DNA from: Prorocentrum cordatum
Lineage: Eukaryota; Sar; Dinophyceae; Prorocentrales; Prorocentraceae
Direction of reading: 5' to 3'
Assembly: GCA_963575745.1 (NCBI GenBank)
Contig: CAUYUJ010016349.1
Location: 656,902-691,901 of the forward strand
DNA: 35,000 nt
The position numbers and the translations under genes are program-made. Of this stretch, positions 9,001 through 17,500 are shown piece after piece (position 1 is the first letter of the stretch; every line of letters begins with the position of its first letter). The notes beneath the pieces are model-generated. The model searched no databases. It had not been told where the DNA came from and saw nothing but the letters and a program-made list of their open reading frames with translations.

Positions 9001-9122
9001 CCTATAGCCCTATAGCCCTAAGCACTATAGCCCAATAGCCCAACAGCCCTACAATTCTATAGCCCTATAGCTCTATAGACCTATAGCTCAATAGCCCTAT
9101 AGCCTCCTAGCCCTATAGCCCT
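9001..9122 (+). repeat. CCCTATAG 8-base array
   Basis: AGCCCTATAG words repeat with period 8-9, degenerating into CACTATAG, AACAGCCC and TCTATAG variants. The CCCTA core recalls telomere-type repeats, but the unit is not the known dinoflagellate telomere (TTTAGGG). Confidence 0.88.
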
Positions 9123-9297
9123 GATTGGGTCTTTTCTCTCGTATCATTCGAATGAGAAAAATCATAGGCCCCTCCCCGAAGGCGAAGCAGGGGAGTTGGA
9201 AGAGGCAATTTGCTAGACCACTCACGCCCAACGGGCTCGGGGATTAGAAAGCGTGCGGAGGAACCGCTTCTGACCTCCTCCACCCAGAGGGCGCGCG

Positions 9298-9442
9298 GTC
9301 GTTTTGCAGGGTATTTCAGGGTGGTTTGCAGGGTATTGCATGGTACTGCAGGGGTTTGGTTTGCAGGGTCGTTTTCCAAGGTATTGCAGGGTGTTGCAGG
9401 GTCAGCACGGAATCTTTGCACCCCTCTTTTGCAGAATATTGC
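9298..9442 (+). repeat. GCAGGGTATT minisatellite
   Basis: About ten imperfect copies of a 10-base TTGCAGGGTA word. It interrupts two similar flanks: CCACCCAGAGG before it (9279-9292) and CCGCCCAGAGG after it (near 9523). Confidence 0.8.
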
Positions 9443-9599
9443 AGGGGGTGCGGCGAGGTCCAGGGGAGAGGGTAGGGAGAGGGGTTTCTGGAAAGCTACC
9501 AGAGGAAACGCCGTAGACCACCTCCGCCCAGAGGACTGGTGGGATTTGTCATCGGTAATCGATGAACGCGCTGCTATTGTTGACGCTTCACATATCCCC

Positions 9600-9990
9600 A
9601 CCAGCCCATCCAGAAACGATGCCCAGGAGAGTTGAGATGATACGAGAAGTGGGGGAGCATGCAGAAGGACAAAGGGCGGGGGACGCCGTCATATACCGCA
9701 GGAGGGGGAGGATGGAGGAGGAATCGTCGTCGTCGAGGAGGAGGAGGAGGAGGAGGAGGAGGAGGAGGCGGAGTAGGGCGAGGACGAGGAGGACGAGAAG
9801 GAGGAGAAGGAGGGAGAGTTGGGTACCTCGGAGATCCTCTTGGGGCCTCGTATAGGGTCTCTCGGGAGCCTCTTGGAGGCATCTTCGGGCTGCCTGAGCG
9901 CCTCTTGGGGCCCTCCTGGGCCGCTCTTGGGAGCTTTAGGGGCGCTGTTGGGGCCATCTTGGAGGACATCGATCACAAAAAGGTGAGCTT
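9600..9990 (+). repeat. Composite dispersed element, copy 2
   Basis: Same order as 5868-6410: a head with AGAAACGATGCCCAGG, GAGCATGCAG and GCCGTCATATA (9610-9700), a (GGA)n array (9712-9812), then a CTTGG minisatellite (9830-9965) and GGCCATCTTGGAGGAC-x-TCGATCA. Single-base differences are spread over the whole head, so both copies are old. Confidence 0.75.
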
Positions 9991-10019
9991 CAATTTGCCT
10001 CCCCCCTTGGGAGCACCGA

Positions 10020-10290
10020 CAATCGCCTCCTGGACCTCTCTTGGATCGCTCTTGGGGCGCTCTTGGGGCCGTCCTGGGGCTCTCTTGGGCCTCTCCTGGG
10101 GCTCTCCTGGGCCATTTTGGATGCACCTTGAGGCTTCGGATGGCCATCAAAAGCGAAAAGGCGAGAAAGCAAAAATCATGCATTTTCTTTTGGTGTTTGA
10201 AGGAGTTTGGCTTCTTGGGGGCCTCTTTGGAGGTCTCGGAAGCCTCTTGGAGCAGTCTTGGAACGTTTTGGGGGCTTCTTGAAATCAGAT
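10020..10290 (+). repeat. CTTGG minisatellite with inverted core
   Basis: Words such as GGGGCTCTCTTGGGCC repeat with a loose 12-24 base period. Between 10155 and 10215 lies a non-repetitive core whose reverse complement (CTCCTTCAAACAC ... ATGATTTT) matches cores at 17210-17275, 22965-23025 and 23440-23500. Confidence 0.75.
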
Positions 10291-10344
10291 CGTCGTTGTC
10301 CTTCGGTCTGGCCAGCCCGCGCGCCGGCTCCGCTCGGGAAGAGG

Positions 10345-10562
10345 GACGAGGAGGAGGAGGAGGGAACGAGGAGGGAGACAGGGAGGTGAGGGCAGGATCA
10401 ACGAGGGGGGAGGCAGGAGGGAGGGAGGGAGGAAGCCTGGCAAAGGGAACGGGGAGGGAGGAGGGGCGGGGGGGGGGCAAGAGGGAGAGAGGAGGAAGGG
10501 AGGCTCCTCCTCCTCTTCCTCTTTCTCCTCCTCCTCCTCCTTTTCCTCCTCCTCCTCCTCCT
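10345..10562. repeat. GGA-rich run switching to TCC-rich run
   Basis: AGGAGGAGG/AGGGAGG purine sequence to about 10500, then CTCCTCCTC pyrimidine sequence. The two halves are inverted relative to each other and could fold. Confidence 0.85.
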
Positions 10563-11280
10563 CCGATTTTCGTTTTCCGGTTTCCGTTTTCCGGTTTCCG
10601 CTTTCCGTTTTCCGTTTTCCGTTTTTTTCCGGTTTCCGTTTTACGGTTTCCGGTTTCCGTTTTCCGTTTTCCATTTTCCGCTTTGCGTTTTCCGGTTTCC
10701 GTTTTCCGGTTCCGGTTTCCGGTTTCCGTTTTCCGTTTCCGGTTCGGTGCTCTCCCGTGGGCACCCGCGTCCTTCTACGCCATTTTCCGTTTTCCGTTTT
10801 CCGTTTTCCGATTCCGGTGGTCTGCCGTCGGCTCCCGGCTCCCTCTTCGCTGTTTTTCGCTTCTGCTTTCCGTTTTCCGGTTTCCGGTTCCGGTCTCCGT
10901 TTTCCGTTTCCCGTTTTCCCGTTCCGGTGCTTTCCCGTGGTCCCTCGCGTCTTTCTGCGCCGTTTTCCTTTTTCCGTTTTCCGTTTTCCGATTCCGGTGG
11001 TCTCCCGTCGGCCTCCGCTTCCCTCTTCGCTGTTTTCCGTTTTCCCCTTTTCGGTTTCCCGTTTCCGTTTTCTGGTTACGGTTTCCGCTTTCCGTTTTCC
11101 GTTTTCCGGTTCCGGTGCTCTCCCGTCACCCCCCGCGTCTTTCTTCTCCGTTTTCCGTTTTCCTTTTTCCGTTTTCCGATTCTTGTCGTCTGCCGTCGGC
11201 CTCCGCTTCCTTCTTCGCTGTTTTCCGTTTTCCGGTTTCCGTTTTCCGGTTTCCGGTTTCCGGTTCCGGTTTCCGCTCCC
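10563..11280 (+). repeat. 7-base satellite with about 181-188 base higher-order unit
   Basis: GTTTTCC and GGTTTCC words as at 3145-3690, but here interrupted by two GC-rich spacers. Spacer X (GCTCTCCCGTGG-like, ending CGCGTC-TTCT) lies near 10747, 10928 and 11118. Spacer Y (GATTCCGGTGGTCTGCCGTC-like) lies near 10809, 10990 and 11178. X and Y alternate, giving about three copies of a higher-order unit of 181-190 bases. Confidence 0.9.
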
Positions 11281-11400
11281 CCTCCGGCCCAGCGGAACCA
11301 TCTCCGGTGATGACCTCCCAAGCGAGCACGCCCGAAGTAAGGTTCGGTCACAAGGGCCGCGGCGTGTCTTTGGCCACGACCGCGCCCCCTCGGTGGGCCG

Positions 11401-11496
11401 ATCCTCCTCCCCCGCCTCCTCCTCCTCCTCCTCTTTCTCCTCCTCCTCCTCCTCCCCCTCCTTCTCCTTCTCCTCCTCCTCATCCTTCTCCTTTTT
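11401..11496 (+). repeat. (TCC)n array
   Basis: TCC/CTC triplets ending in CATCCTTCTCCTTTTTGACG. It is the left flank of the 374-base tandem duplication. Confidence 0.9.
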
Positions 11497-12098
11497 GACG
11501 TTGCGCAAACTTCGGGAGGCAGCCTGGAGCGCTACGGCAAAAGGGAATGAAGCCGTATCGAACGACGACTTGGGCCGATAGCGAACAAATTAAGCCTGGC
11601 GGGCGCAGCCAAGACAGTATTGCGACTAGAACTGAAACAACAAATTGGAGGGGCCCGAATTGCAAAGAGCGTGCGCCCGCCTGGCCGCATGTTGAGTGGG
11701 GAAGCGGGCCAATACTACTGCCCGGAAACTCCTTCTTCCTCCTCCTCCTCCTCCTCTTCCTCCTCCTCCTCCTCCTCCCTCTCCCCCGCCTCCTCCGTCT
11801 CCTCCTCCTCCTCCTCCTCCTCCTCCTCCTCCTCCTCCTCCTCCTCCTCCTCCTCCTCATCCTTCTTTCTGACGTTGCGCAAACTTCGGGCGGCTGCTTG
11901 GCGCGTCACGGGCTAAGAGAAGAAAGCCGTCTCGAATGCCGACTTGGGCCGATAGCGAACTAACGAAGCCTGGCGGGCGCAGCCAAAACAGTAGTGCGAC
12001 TAGAATTGACCAAACAACTGGAGGGGCCCGGATGGGAAAGAGCATACGCCCGCCTGGCCGCATGTTGAATGGGGAAGCGGGCCAATAATACTACCTGA
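11497..12098 (+). repeat. 374-base tandem duplication
   Basis: GACGTTGCGCAAACTTCGGG begins at 11497 and again at 11871. Each copy continues for about 220 bases (GACTTGGGCCGATAGCGAAC, AAGCCTGGCGGGCGCAGCC, CCCGCCTGGCCGCATGTTGA, GGGGAAGCGGGCCAATA) and ends at a (TCC)n array. The copies differ by many substitutions and small indels. No gene was recognised in the duplicated part. Confidence 0.9.
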
Positions 12099-12454
12099 AA
12101 ACCTCCTCCTCCCTCTCCTCTCTTCCTCTTCCTCCTCCTCCTCCTCCTCTCCTCCTCCTCCTCCTCCTCCTCCTCCTCCTACGCCGCCGCTCCTCTTCTC
12201 TTCCTCCTCCCCATCCTCCTCCTTCTCCTCCTCCTCTCCTCCCCTCCTCCTCCTCCACTTCCTCCTACTCCGCCGCCTCCTCCTCCTCCCCCTCCTCCTC
12301 TCCTCCTCCTCCTCCTCTTCCTCCCCCGCCTCCTCCTTCTCCTCCTCCTCCTCCTCTTCCTCCTACTAACTCCGCCTCCGCTCCTCCCCCTCCTCCTCCT
12401 CCTCCCTCCTCCTCACTCCTCCTCCTCCTCATCCTCCTCTCCTCCCTCCCTCCT

Positions 12455-12486
<32 letters not shown>

Positions 12487-12975
12487 TTCCTCCCCCCCCC
12501 CCACCTCCGCCTCCTCCTCCCTCCTCTCCTCCTCCTCCTCCTCCTCCTCCTCCTCCTCCTCCTCCTCCTCCTCCGCCTCCTCCTCCTCCTCCTCCTCCTC
12601 CCTCCTCCTCCTCCTCCTCCTCCTCCTCCTCCTCCCCCCTTCCCCCCCCCCTTCCTCCTCCTCTCCTCCTCCTCCTCCTCCTCCTCCTCCTCCTCCTCCT
12701 CCTCCTCCTCCTCCTCCTCCTCCTCCTCCTCCTCCTCCTCCTCCTCCCCTCCTCCTCCTCCTCCTCTCCTCCTCCTCCTCCTCCTCCTCCTCCTCCTCCT
12801 CCTCCCTCCTCCCTCCTCCCTCCTCCCCTCCTCCCTCCTCCCTCCTCCTCCTCCTCCTCCTCCTCCTCCCCTCCTCCTCCTCCTCCTCCTTCCTCCTCCT
12901 CCTCCTCCTTCACCATCTCTTCCTCCCTCCTCCTCCCTCCTCCTCCTCCTCCCCCTCCTCCTCCTCCTCCCCCTC
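12099..12975 (+). repeat. Long (TCC)n array, about 0.88 kb
   Basis: A nearly uninterrupted pyrimidine strand of TCC triplets with CCTCCC, CCCCCC and occasional GCC or CAC breaks. It is the longest homopyrimidine-homopurine run in the window. The Glu/Gly/Arg frames open on the other strand are its translation. Confidence 0.96.
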
Positions 12976-12982
12976 CTTCGTG

Positions 12983-13185
12983 CTTCCCCGTGCCGGCCGC
13001 CGCCCAGTCGTCTGCGCCGACCTGGCGGCGGTCGGCGGCGCGGCCGCCGCCGCCCTCGTCCCCGGCCTCGACGGCATGCGCTCCGCCATGGTCGAGGCAC
13101 TGCGGCCGCCGCCGTGGTCGGGGGCGTCCCCAGAGATCCCCAGAGGCCCAGAGGTCCAACGCATCGCAGAAACCAGGACGGAGGT
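12983..13185 (+). other. Possible coding fragment after the (TCC)n array
   Basis: A plus frame reads VVCADLAAVGGAAAAALVPG then LDGMRSAMVEALRPPPW. Nearly every codon ends in G or C, as in the confident gene at 17851, and hydrophobic residues are ordered. It is preceded by the long pyrimidine tract and a CCGCCCAG that could act as an acceptor. It runs on into the 13190 repeat, and no family is recognised. It may be an exon remnant or chance in GC-rich DNA. Confidence 0.25.
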
Positions 13186-13189
13186 TTTC

Positions 13190-13325
13190 CTCAATTTTCG
13201 GCCTCTAGGGGCCCTCGGCGGGTCCCAGGACCGTCAAGAAACGACTCAGGATGAAGAACCAGTCCTGGAGAAGCGGTCGAGACTTTTGGGGACCCCGTAT
13301 AGGAAACAAAAACACGACATCGGAG
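13190..13325 (-). repeat. Dispersed repeat copy, partner of 340-475
   Basis: Read on the minus strand it matches 340-475 block by block (CCTATACGGGG, GACTGGTTC, GAGTCGTTTC, GACGGTCCTGGGACC, AGAGGCCGA). The minus-strand frame keeps FVS-x-x-GSP and GP-x-x-RGP-x-EAE. Confidence 0.5.
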
Positions 13326-13344
13326 CTCTGGGTCCGATGTCGTG
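13313..13344. other. Perfect 12-base hairpin at array edge
   Basis: CACGACATCGGA (13313-13324) and TCCGATGTCGTG (13333-13344) are exact reverse complements around an 8-base loop. The hairpin sits exactly where the dispersed repeat meets the (GGA)n array. Confidence 0.9.
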
Positions 13345-13575
13345 GGAGGAGGAGGAGGAGGAGGAGGAGGAGGAGGAGGAGGAGGAGAGAGGAGGAGGAG
13401 GAGGAGTGGGAGGAGGAAGGAGGAGAGAGAGGAGGAGGAGGATGAGAGGAGGATGAAGTGAAGGAGGAGAAGAAGGGAGTGGGAGAGGAAGAGGAGGAGG
13501 AGGAGAGAAGAGAGAGGAGAAAGAGAGAGGAGGAGGAGGGGAGGAGGATGAGGAGGAGAGGAGGAGGAGGACCCC
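13345..13575 (+). repeat. (GGA)n array
   Basis: AGGAGG triplets with GAGAGA and GATGAGG interruptions. The purine strand is on the plus strand, opposite to the arrays on either side. Confidence 0.93.
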
Positions 13576-13668
13576 GAAAGATGGTCCATCCGCCGGTTTT
13601 TCCTCATGTCGGCCTCCGGGCCAGTTGCCGGGCCCGGGGGCCTCACATGAGGCCGGGACGCACTCCTC
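13576..13668. other. Short low-copy stretch between arrays
   Basis: About 90 bases of mixed sequence between a (GGA)n and a (TCC)n array, with GGCCTCCGGGCCAG and GGCCCGGGGGCC words. No feature recognised. Confidence 0.5.
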
Positions 13669-13905
13669 ACCCCCCCTCCCCCTCGTCCCTCTGCTTCCTC
13701 CTCCTCCTCCACCTCCTCCTCCTCCTCTCCCCTCCTCCGCCTCCTCTTACCTCCTGCGCCTCCTCCTCCTCCGCCTCCTCCACCACCTCTCTCCTCCTCC
13801 TCCTACTTCACCTCCTCCTCCTCCTGCTCCTCCTCCACCTGCTGCTCCTCCTCCTCCTCCTCCTCCTCCTCCTCCTCCTCCTCCTCCTCCTCCTCCTCCT
13901 CCCCG
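13669..13905 (+). repeat. (TCC)n array with CCACCT and CTGCTCC variants
   Basis: TCC triplets with variants at the left, then a clean CTCCTCCTC run at 13840-13903. Confidence 0.94.
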
Positions 13906-14072
13906 GGACCTCAGCTGGGTCCGCGGATGGAAGGTCAGAAGCCAGATCCGCGCGGAGGTCTGGTCCCTGGGAGCCCTGGGATCCGGGCGTCGCGATGGTC
14001 TTTTACACCGGGCGCCTGCGCCCGCTGTCGATCGATCCGGCCCCGGGGCCATCACGATCGATCCGGCTTTTG

Positions 14073-14303
14073 AACGCCCGAAATGGGTACGGTAGGTTCA
14101 TGCGGTGTTGGCGCGCCGGCGACGCCGGCGACGGCGTGTAAGGTTGAATCTTGCGACGTGGAAGCACTGAGGGACGCGGTAACGTCACTGGACCCGACAG
14201 AATTCAACCTTGAACGATCGGGGCCGCGATCGATACAAGGTTGAACGATCGACGCGGTGTCAAAAACCTTTGCGCACGCCGACGCCGCACGAACCTACCG
14301 TAC
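14073..14303. mobile_element. Foldback (MITE-like) element 1
   Basis: Arms 14087-14116 and 14274-14303 are inverted copies, 26 of 30 bases matching, sharing GTACGGTAGGTTC. All four differences are transitions, and two would be G-U pairs in RNA. Inside is a second inverted pair, AAGGTTGAAT (14140) and ATTCAACCTT (14202). TTGAACGATCG also occurs twice directly (14210 and 14241). There is no coding capacity. The sequence just before the left arm (ACGCCCGAAATGGGTACGG) matches the left end of element 2. Confidence 0.6.
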
Positions 14304-14307
14304 GGAA

Positions 14308-14393
14308 ATGACGACTCCTTCCGCTCGCGAGGAGGAGATGACGACTCCTTCGCCCTTCCGCCGAGGAGGAGATGACGACTCCCTCGGCTCGCG
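14308..14393 (+). repeat. Three tandem copies of a 30-33 base unit
   Basis: ATGACGACTCCTTC or ATGACGACTCCCTC starts at 14308, 14338 and 14371, each preceded (in copies two and three) by GAGGAG. Confidence 0.85.
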
Positions 14394-14453
14394 ACGGCAG
14401 GGGCCGCCTTGGAACGCCCCAGGTGGGGCCCCCCTCCGAGACTGCTCCACTTT

Positions 14454-14660
14454 GGACGCCCGAGATGGGTACGGAAAAAAATGGTACACTGCCCAACAAC
14501 ACATGTTGTCCCAAGCCAACAGCGGCCGCTGTTGGGCAGGCGGCCTTCTGTCTCAAATGGACACAGGCCGCGGCGGCGCGGACAGCGAGTCCAGTTCAAA
14601 ATGAACAGGAACTGCTATTGGGCATTGTGCCCATTCTTTCCGTACCCATGTCGGTCGTCC
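14454..14660. mobile_element. Foldback (MITE-like) element 2
   Basis: The 44-base arms 14454-14497 and 14617-14660 are inverted copies with 36 matches and no gaps, centred on ATGGGTACGGAAA. The loop contains the perfect 20-base palindrome CCAACAGCGGCCGCTGTTGG (14516-14535). It carries no gene. It shares an end motif with element 1, so both are probably members of one non-autonomous family. Flanking duplications could not be settled by eye. Confidence 0.65.
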
Positions 14661-14885
14661 CGACGACTGGAGAGTTCCGGTCGTGATGTTGAATTTCGCC
14701 ATCGTTGGATCGCAGGGTGAGATTCAAGCAAGTTTGCTTGCATGGCATGTCCCCACACACACATACACACCCACACACACTCACCTCTTCCTCCTCCGCC
14801 GCCATTTTTCAACAGAGCTGGACCGCCGAAAAAGGTGTGGAAGTGAGTCCCGACTTGCGTGAAGTCCAGTGTTCCTATTCCTTTC
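14661..14885. other. Low-copy stretch, no gene seen
   Basis: Contains a short CA-rich run (14753-14782) and GCAAGTTTGCTTGC, a small palindrome near 14728. Nothing else recognised. Confidence 0.5.
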
Positions 14886-15015
14886 GGGGGGGTCGCGGGT
14901 GGGTCGCGGGCAGGTCGTGGGGTGGGTCGCGGGTGGGTCGCGGGTAGGTTGCGGGTGGGATCGCGGGTGGGTCGCGGGTTGGGTCGCGGGTGGGTCGCGG
15001 GCCGGGTCGCGAAGG
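14886..15015 (+). repeat. GTGGGTCGCGG minisatellite
   Basis: About 11 copies of GGGTCGCGGGT, period 11-13. The minus strand reads as a Pro/Thr/Arg/Asp/Ala/His repeat, which is repeat translation. Confidence 0.93.
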
Positions 15016-15027
15016 GACGACGCCAAT

Positions 15028-15165
15028 CAACGACAACTACAACAACATCATCATCACCAACAGCAAACAACATTAACACCAACGGCGCCAACAGCAACAA
15101 CAATTTCAACACCAACACAAACAACAGCAAACACAACAGCAACATCAACAACAACAGCAATCCAG
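15028..15165 (+). repeat. Degenerate CAA-rich array
   Basis: CAACAAC, CACCAAC and ACAGCAAC words. It leads directly into the module at 15166, as CAA runs also do at 25740 and 32395. Confidence 0.85.
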
Positions 15166-15351
15166 CCACGCACCCAGGGACAGTGAATGACCGTTCGGCC
15201 CCCTCTCTCTGATACGTAGCACCCCGTAGATGCGGATGAGAGTGAGGGGGCGGTGCGAACGTCGGCAGTTCGCTAGACTCTGGAGAAGCCCGCCGCAGGC
15301 GCCAAAGTTTCACAAATTATACAACGAGCCCGCCGCAGGTGCCGTTTTTTC

Positions 15352-16079
15352 CGTTGATTCCCTACCTAGGCTCTGCCTAGAAGGGTTCTTACTCTCTGGG
15401 CTTAAAGGGCGGGGCAGTGGAAAGCGCCCTGGCCGGTTCCCCCAGTATCCGCTCCGCGGTTCCCCCAGCGCCGCCGCTGCCGCCACTGCCGCCGCTGCCA
15501 CCTGCTCCTCCTCGTCATCCTCACCGTTATCCAGCTCCTGGTCCTCCTGCCCCGGATCTGTGGGTGTATTTTGTGGCGCTCGTGTGTGCCAACCGCGTTA
15601 CCAGTTTAGTTTTCTGTTCCGGTAATTAGTATGGGTGTAATTCCCTACCTAGGATCTGCCTAGAGGGTTAGCTTAACTTAGCTTAGCATAGCGCAGCGCT
15701 GCATTAGCATAGCATAACATAGCCTAACATAACATAACATAACCAAACATAGCATAGCATAGCATAGCATAGCATAGCATAGCGCAGCATATCATAGCGT
15801 CACATAGCATAACAAAGCATATCATAGCGCAGCTTAGTATAGCATAGCATAGCTTAGCATAGCACCGCGCAGCATGACATGGCATAGCTGAGCGTAGCAT
15901 AGCATCGCATAATATAGCATAGCGCAGCATCACATGGCATAGCATAGCATAGCATAGCATAGCATAGCATAGCGCAGCATAATAGGGCATGGCATGGCAT
16001 ATCATAGCATAGCATAGCATAGCAACTAATGCTGTGTTCCTAGGGGCTCCAACTTCTAGGTAGGGTCGCACTGGGGTAA
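15352..16079. mobile_element. Insertion of about 730 bases in module A
   Basis: Absent from module B, where the flanking sequences are joined at about 25990. Near its ends lie inverted 10-base motifs CCCTACCTAG (15360) and CTAGGTAGGG (16056). A direct copy of the left motif (TTCCCTACCTAGG) recurs at 15641. It contains a GCC/TCC-rich stretch and the ATAGC array but no gene. It could be a composite non-autonomous element, or module B may have lost the DNA. Confidence 0.5.
15662..16026 (+). repeat. ATAGC pentanucleotide array
   Basis: AGCATAGCAT words of period 5 with GCGCAGC, AACAT and GGCAT variants, about 70 units. It reads as a Met/Leu/Cys/Tyr repeat on the minus strand, which is not a gene. 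Confidence 0.95.
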
Positions 16080-16097
16080 TTAAGCCAATATGGGTAG

Positions 16098-16195
16098 GAC
16101 GCGGGTCGCGGGTGGGTCGCAAATGGGTCGCGGGTGGGTCGCAGGTGGGTCGCGGGTGGGTCGCTGTTGGGTCGCGGGTGGGTCGCGGGTGTAGG
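16098..16195 (+). repeat. GTGGGTCGCGG minisatellite
   Basis: About eight units of 11-12 bases with CGCAAAT and CGCTGTT variants that recur in the same order at 26008-26105. Confidence 0.93.
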
Positions 16196-16241
16196 AGAGG
16201 GCAGCAACTCCACCCCAAACAATTACCCCGGCAAGCGAAGC

Positions 16242-16319
16242 CGTTTAGTAAACGCACACAAGGAATGAATCGAACAGAGCACGGCTGTTTGGTAAACGCC
16301 CAGGGCCGTTTAGTAAACG
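16242..16319. promoter_or_regulatory. Three CGTTTAGTAAACG palindromes
   Basis: CGTTTAGTAAACG at 16242, TGTTTGGTAAACG at 16286 and CGTTTAGTAAACG at 16307 are six-base inverted arms around a central G. Order and spacing are preserved in module B (26156, 26200, 26221). The form resembles a dimeric protein-binding site, but a regulatory role is only a guess. Confidence 0.35.
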
Positions 16320-16357
16320 TTGATTGTCGGGTCCGGGTGGTTTCTCCTCCCTTCAGG

Positions 16358-16606
16358 GTGGGTCACGGGGTGGGTCGCGGGTGGGTCGCGGGGTGGGTCG
16401 CAGGTGGGTCGCGGATTGGTCGCGGATGGGTCGCGGGGTGGGTCGCGGGTGGGTCGCGGGTGGGTCGCAGGGGGGTTGCGGGTGGGTCGCGGGGTGGGTC
16501 GCGGGTGGGTCGCGGGTTGGGTCGCGGGTTGGGTCGCGGGGTGGGTCGCGGGGTGGGTCACGGGGTGGGTCGCGTGGTGCGTCGCTAGGTGGGTCGCGGG
16601 TGGGAC
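16358..16606 (+). repeat. GTGGGTCGCGG minisatellite, second array
   Basis: About 20 units of 11-13 bases with GTGGTGCGTCGC near the right end, mirrored at 26268-26530. Confidence 0.94.
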
Positions 16607-16609
16607 GAG

Positions 16610-16645
16610 GACAACCAACAACAACAGCAACAACAATAACAATAT

Positions 16646-16695
<50 letters not shown>
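16610..16695 (+). repeat. (CAA)n array
   Basis: About 25 CAA triplets with early interruptions. The same position in module B has only four triplets, so this run is length-variable. Confidence 0.95.
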
Positions 16696-16696
<1 letters not shown>

Positions 16697-16937
16697 CATT
16701 TTAAGACTGTTCGCCCTTATCTGCTCGAGTGTCGAATAACGCGAATTTCCCAAACCCTCGATACCCGCCCTTTTCGTCTTCGATCGAACCCCTTTTGGGG
16801 GGTATACCTTTCTTCCCTGCAGGCCGGGCCCCGGCAAGCGGCGGGGCGGCCGCGGACCGTCGGCCTGGCCAGCGGCAGCGCTGATCGGCGGGGCGGCCGC
16901 GGACCGTCGACCCGACCCCAAGAGGGACGGACAGGGG

Positions 16938-17025
16938 ACCGACCACGACGACGACGACGACGACGACGACGTCGACGACGACGGCAACGACGACGACGGC
17001 GACGACGACGACGAGCGAAAGCGAG
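16938..17025 (+). repeat. (GAC)n array
   Basis: ACGACG triplets with GTCGAC and GGCAAC breaks, mirrored at 26800-26888 with different triplet numbers. Confidence 0.94.
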
Positions 17026-17140
17026 AGCGAGAGAGAACGACAGCAGAGCCACGAAGGACACGAAGTAGGCCACGAAGGGCGACAGCGGGGACACGAAGGG
17101 AATGCGTATGGGGCCACGAAGAGCGCGAACGAGCGTGGGC

Positions 17141-17500
17141 CACCCTCTTGGGGGCCTCTTGGGCGCTCTTGGGCGATCTTGGGCCGTCTTGAGCCGTCGA
17201 AATGCCGAGAAGAAGCACATTCCGAAATCCTTCAAAAACCGCAGGACAATCAATGATTTTGGCCTCTTCGGGCCCTCCTGGAGGACCTCTTGGAGGCCTC
17301 TGGGGCCGTCTTGGAGGCCTCTGGGGGGCCTCTGGGGCCGTTTTGGGCCGTCTTGGACTCTTGGGCCGTCTTGGGGGCCGTCTTGGACCATCTTGGGCGG
17401 ACTTGGAGGCCATCTTGGACCATCTTGGAGGCCATCTTGAGCCGACGTGGCCATTTTGGAGGCCATCTTGAGCAGTCTTGGAGGATTTGGTGGGGAATTG
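17141..17500 (+). repeat. CTTGG minisatellite
   Basis: Words of 12-15 bases (GGCCGTCTTGGA, GGCCATCTTGGA, GGCCTCTTGGGG). The array contains a core at about 17200-17275 (AAATCCTTCAAAAAC ... ATCAATGATTTTGGCC) that recurs at 22965 and 23440. Minus-strand open frames here are Gln/Asp/Gly/Pro repeats without domains. Confidence 0.9.

Larger units (their letters stand above)
15166..17140 (+). repeat. Segmental module A (partner of 25785-27010)
   Basis: Ordered parts shared with 25785-27010: CACGCACCCAGGGACA/GAATGACCGTTCGGCC; a GATGCGGAT block; TTCACAAATTATACAACGAG with GCCGCAGG; GTGGGTCGCGG array one; three CGTTTAGTAAACG palindromes; GTGGGTCGCGG array two; a CAA run; CATTTTAAGACTGTTCGCCC; CGATACCCGCCC; CGGCGGGGCGGCCGCGGACC; a GAC array; and CCACGAAG. 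Module A has an extra 730 bases (15352-16078). At its right end (17140) it passes into a CTTGG array, whereas module B passes into a CCACGAAGGGC array. Confidence 0.9.

Noticed and set aside
9001-9122. True telomere repeat
   Set aside because: The unit is CCCTATAG with many variants, not TTTAGGG/CCCTAAA, and it is interstitial.
12413-13159. Glu/Gly/Arg-rich protein on the minus strand
   Set aside because: Translation of the (TCC)n array.
15724-16257. Met/Leu/Cys/Tyr repeat protein on the minus strand
   Set aside because: Translation of the ATAGC pentanucleotide array.
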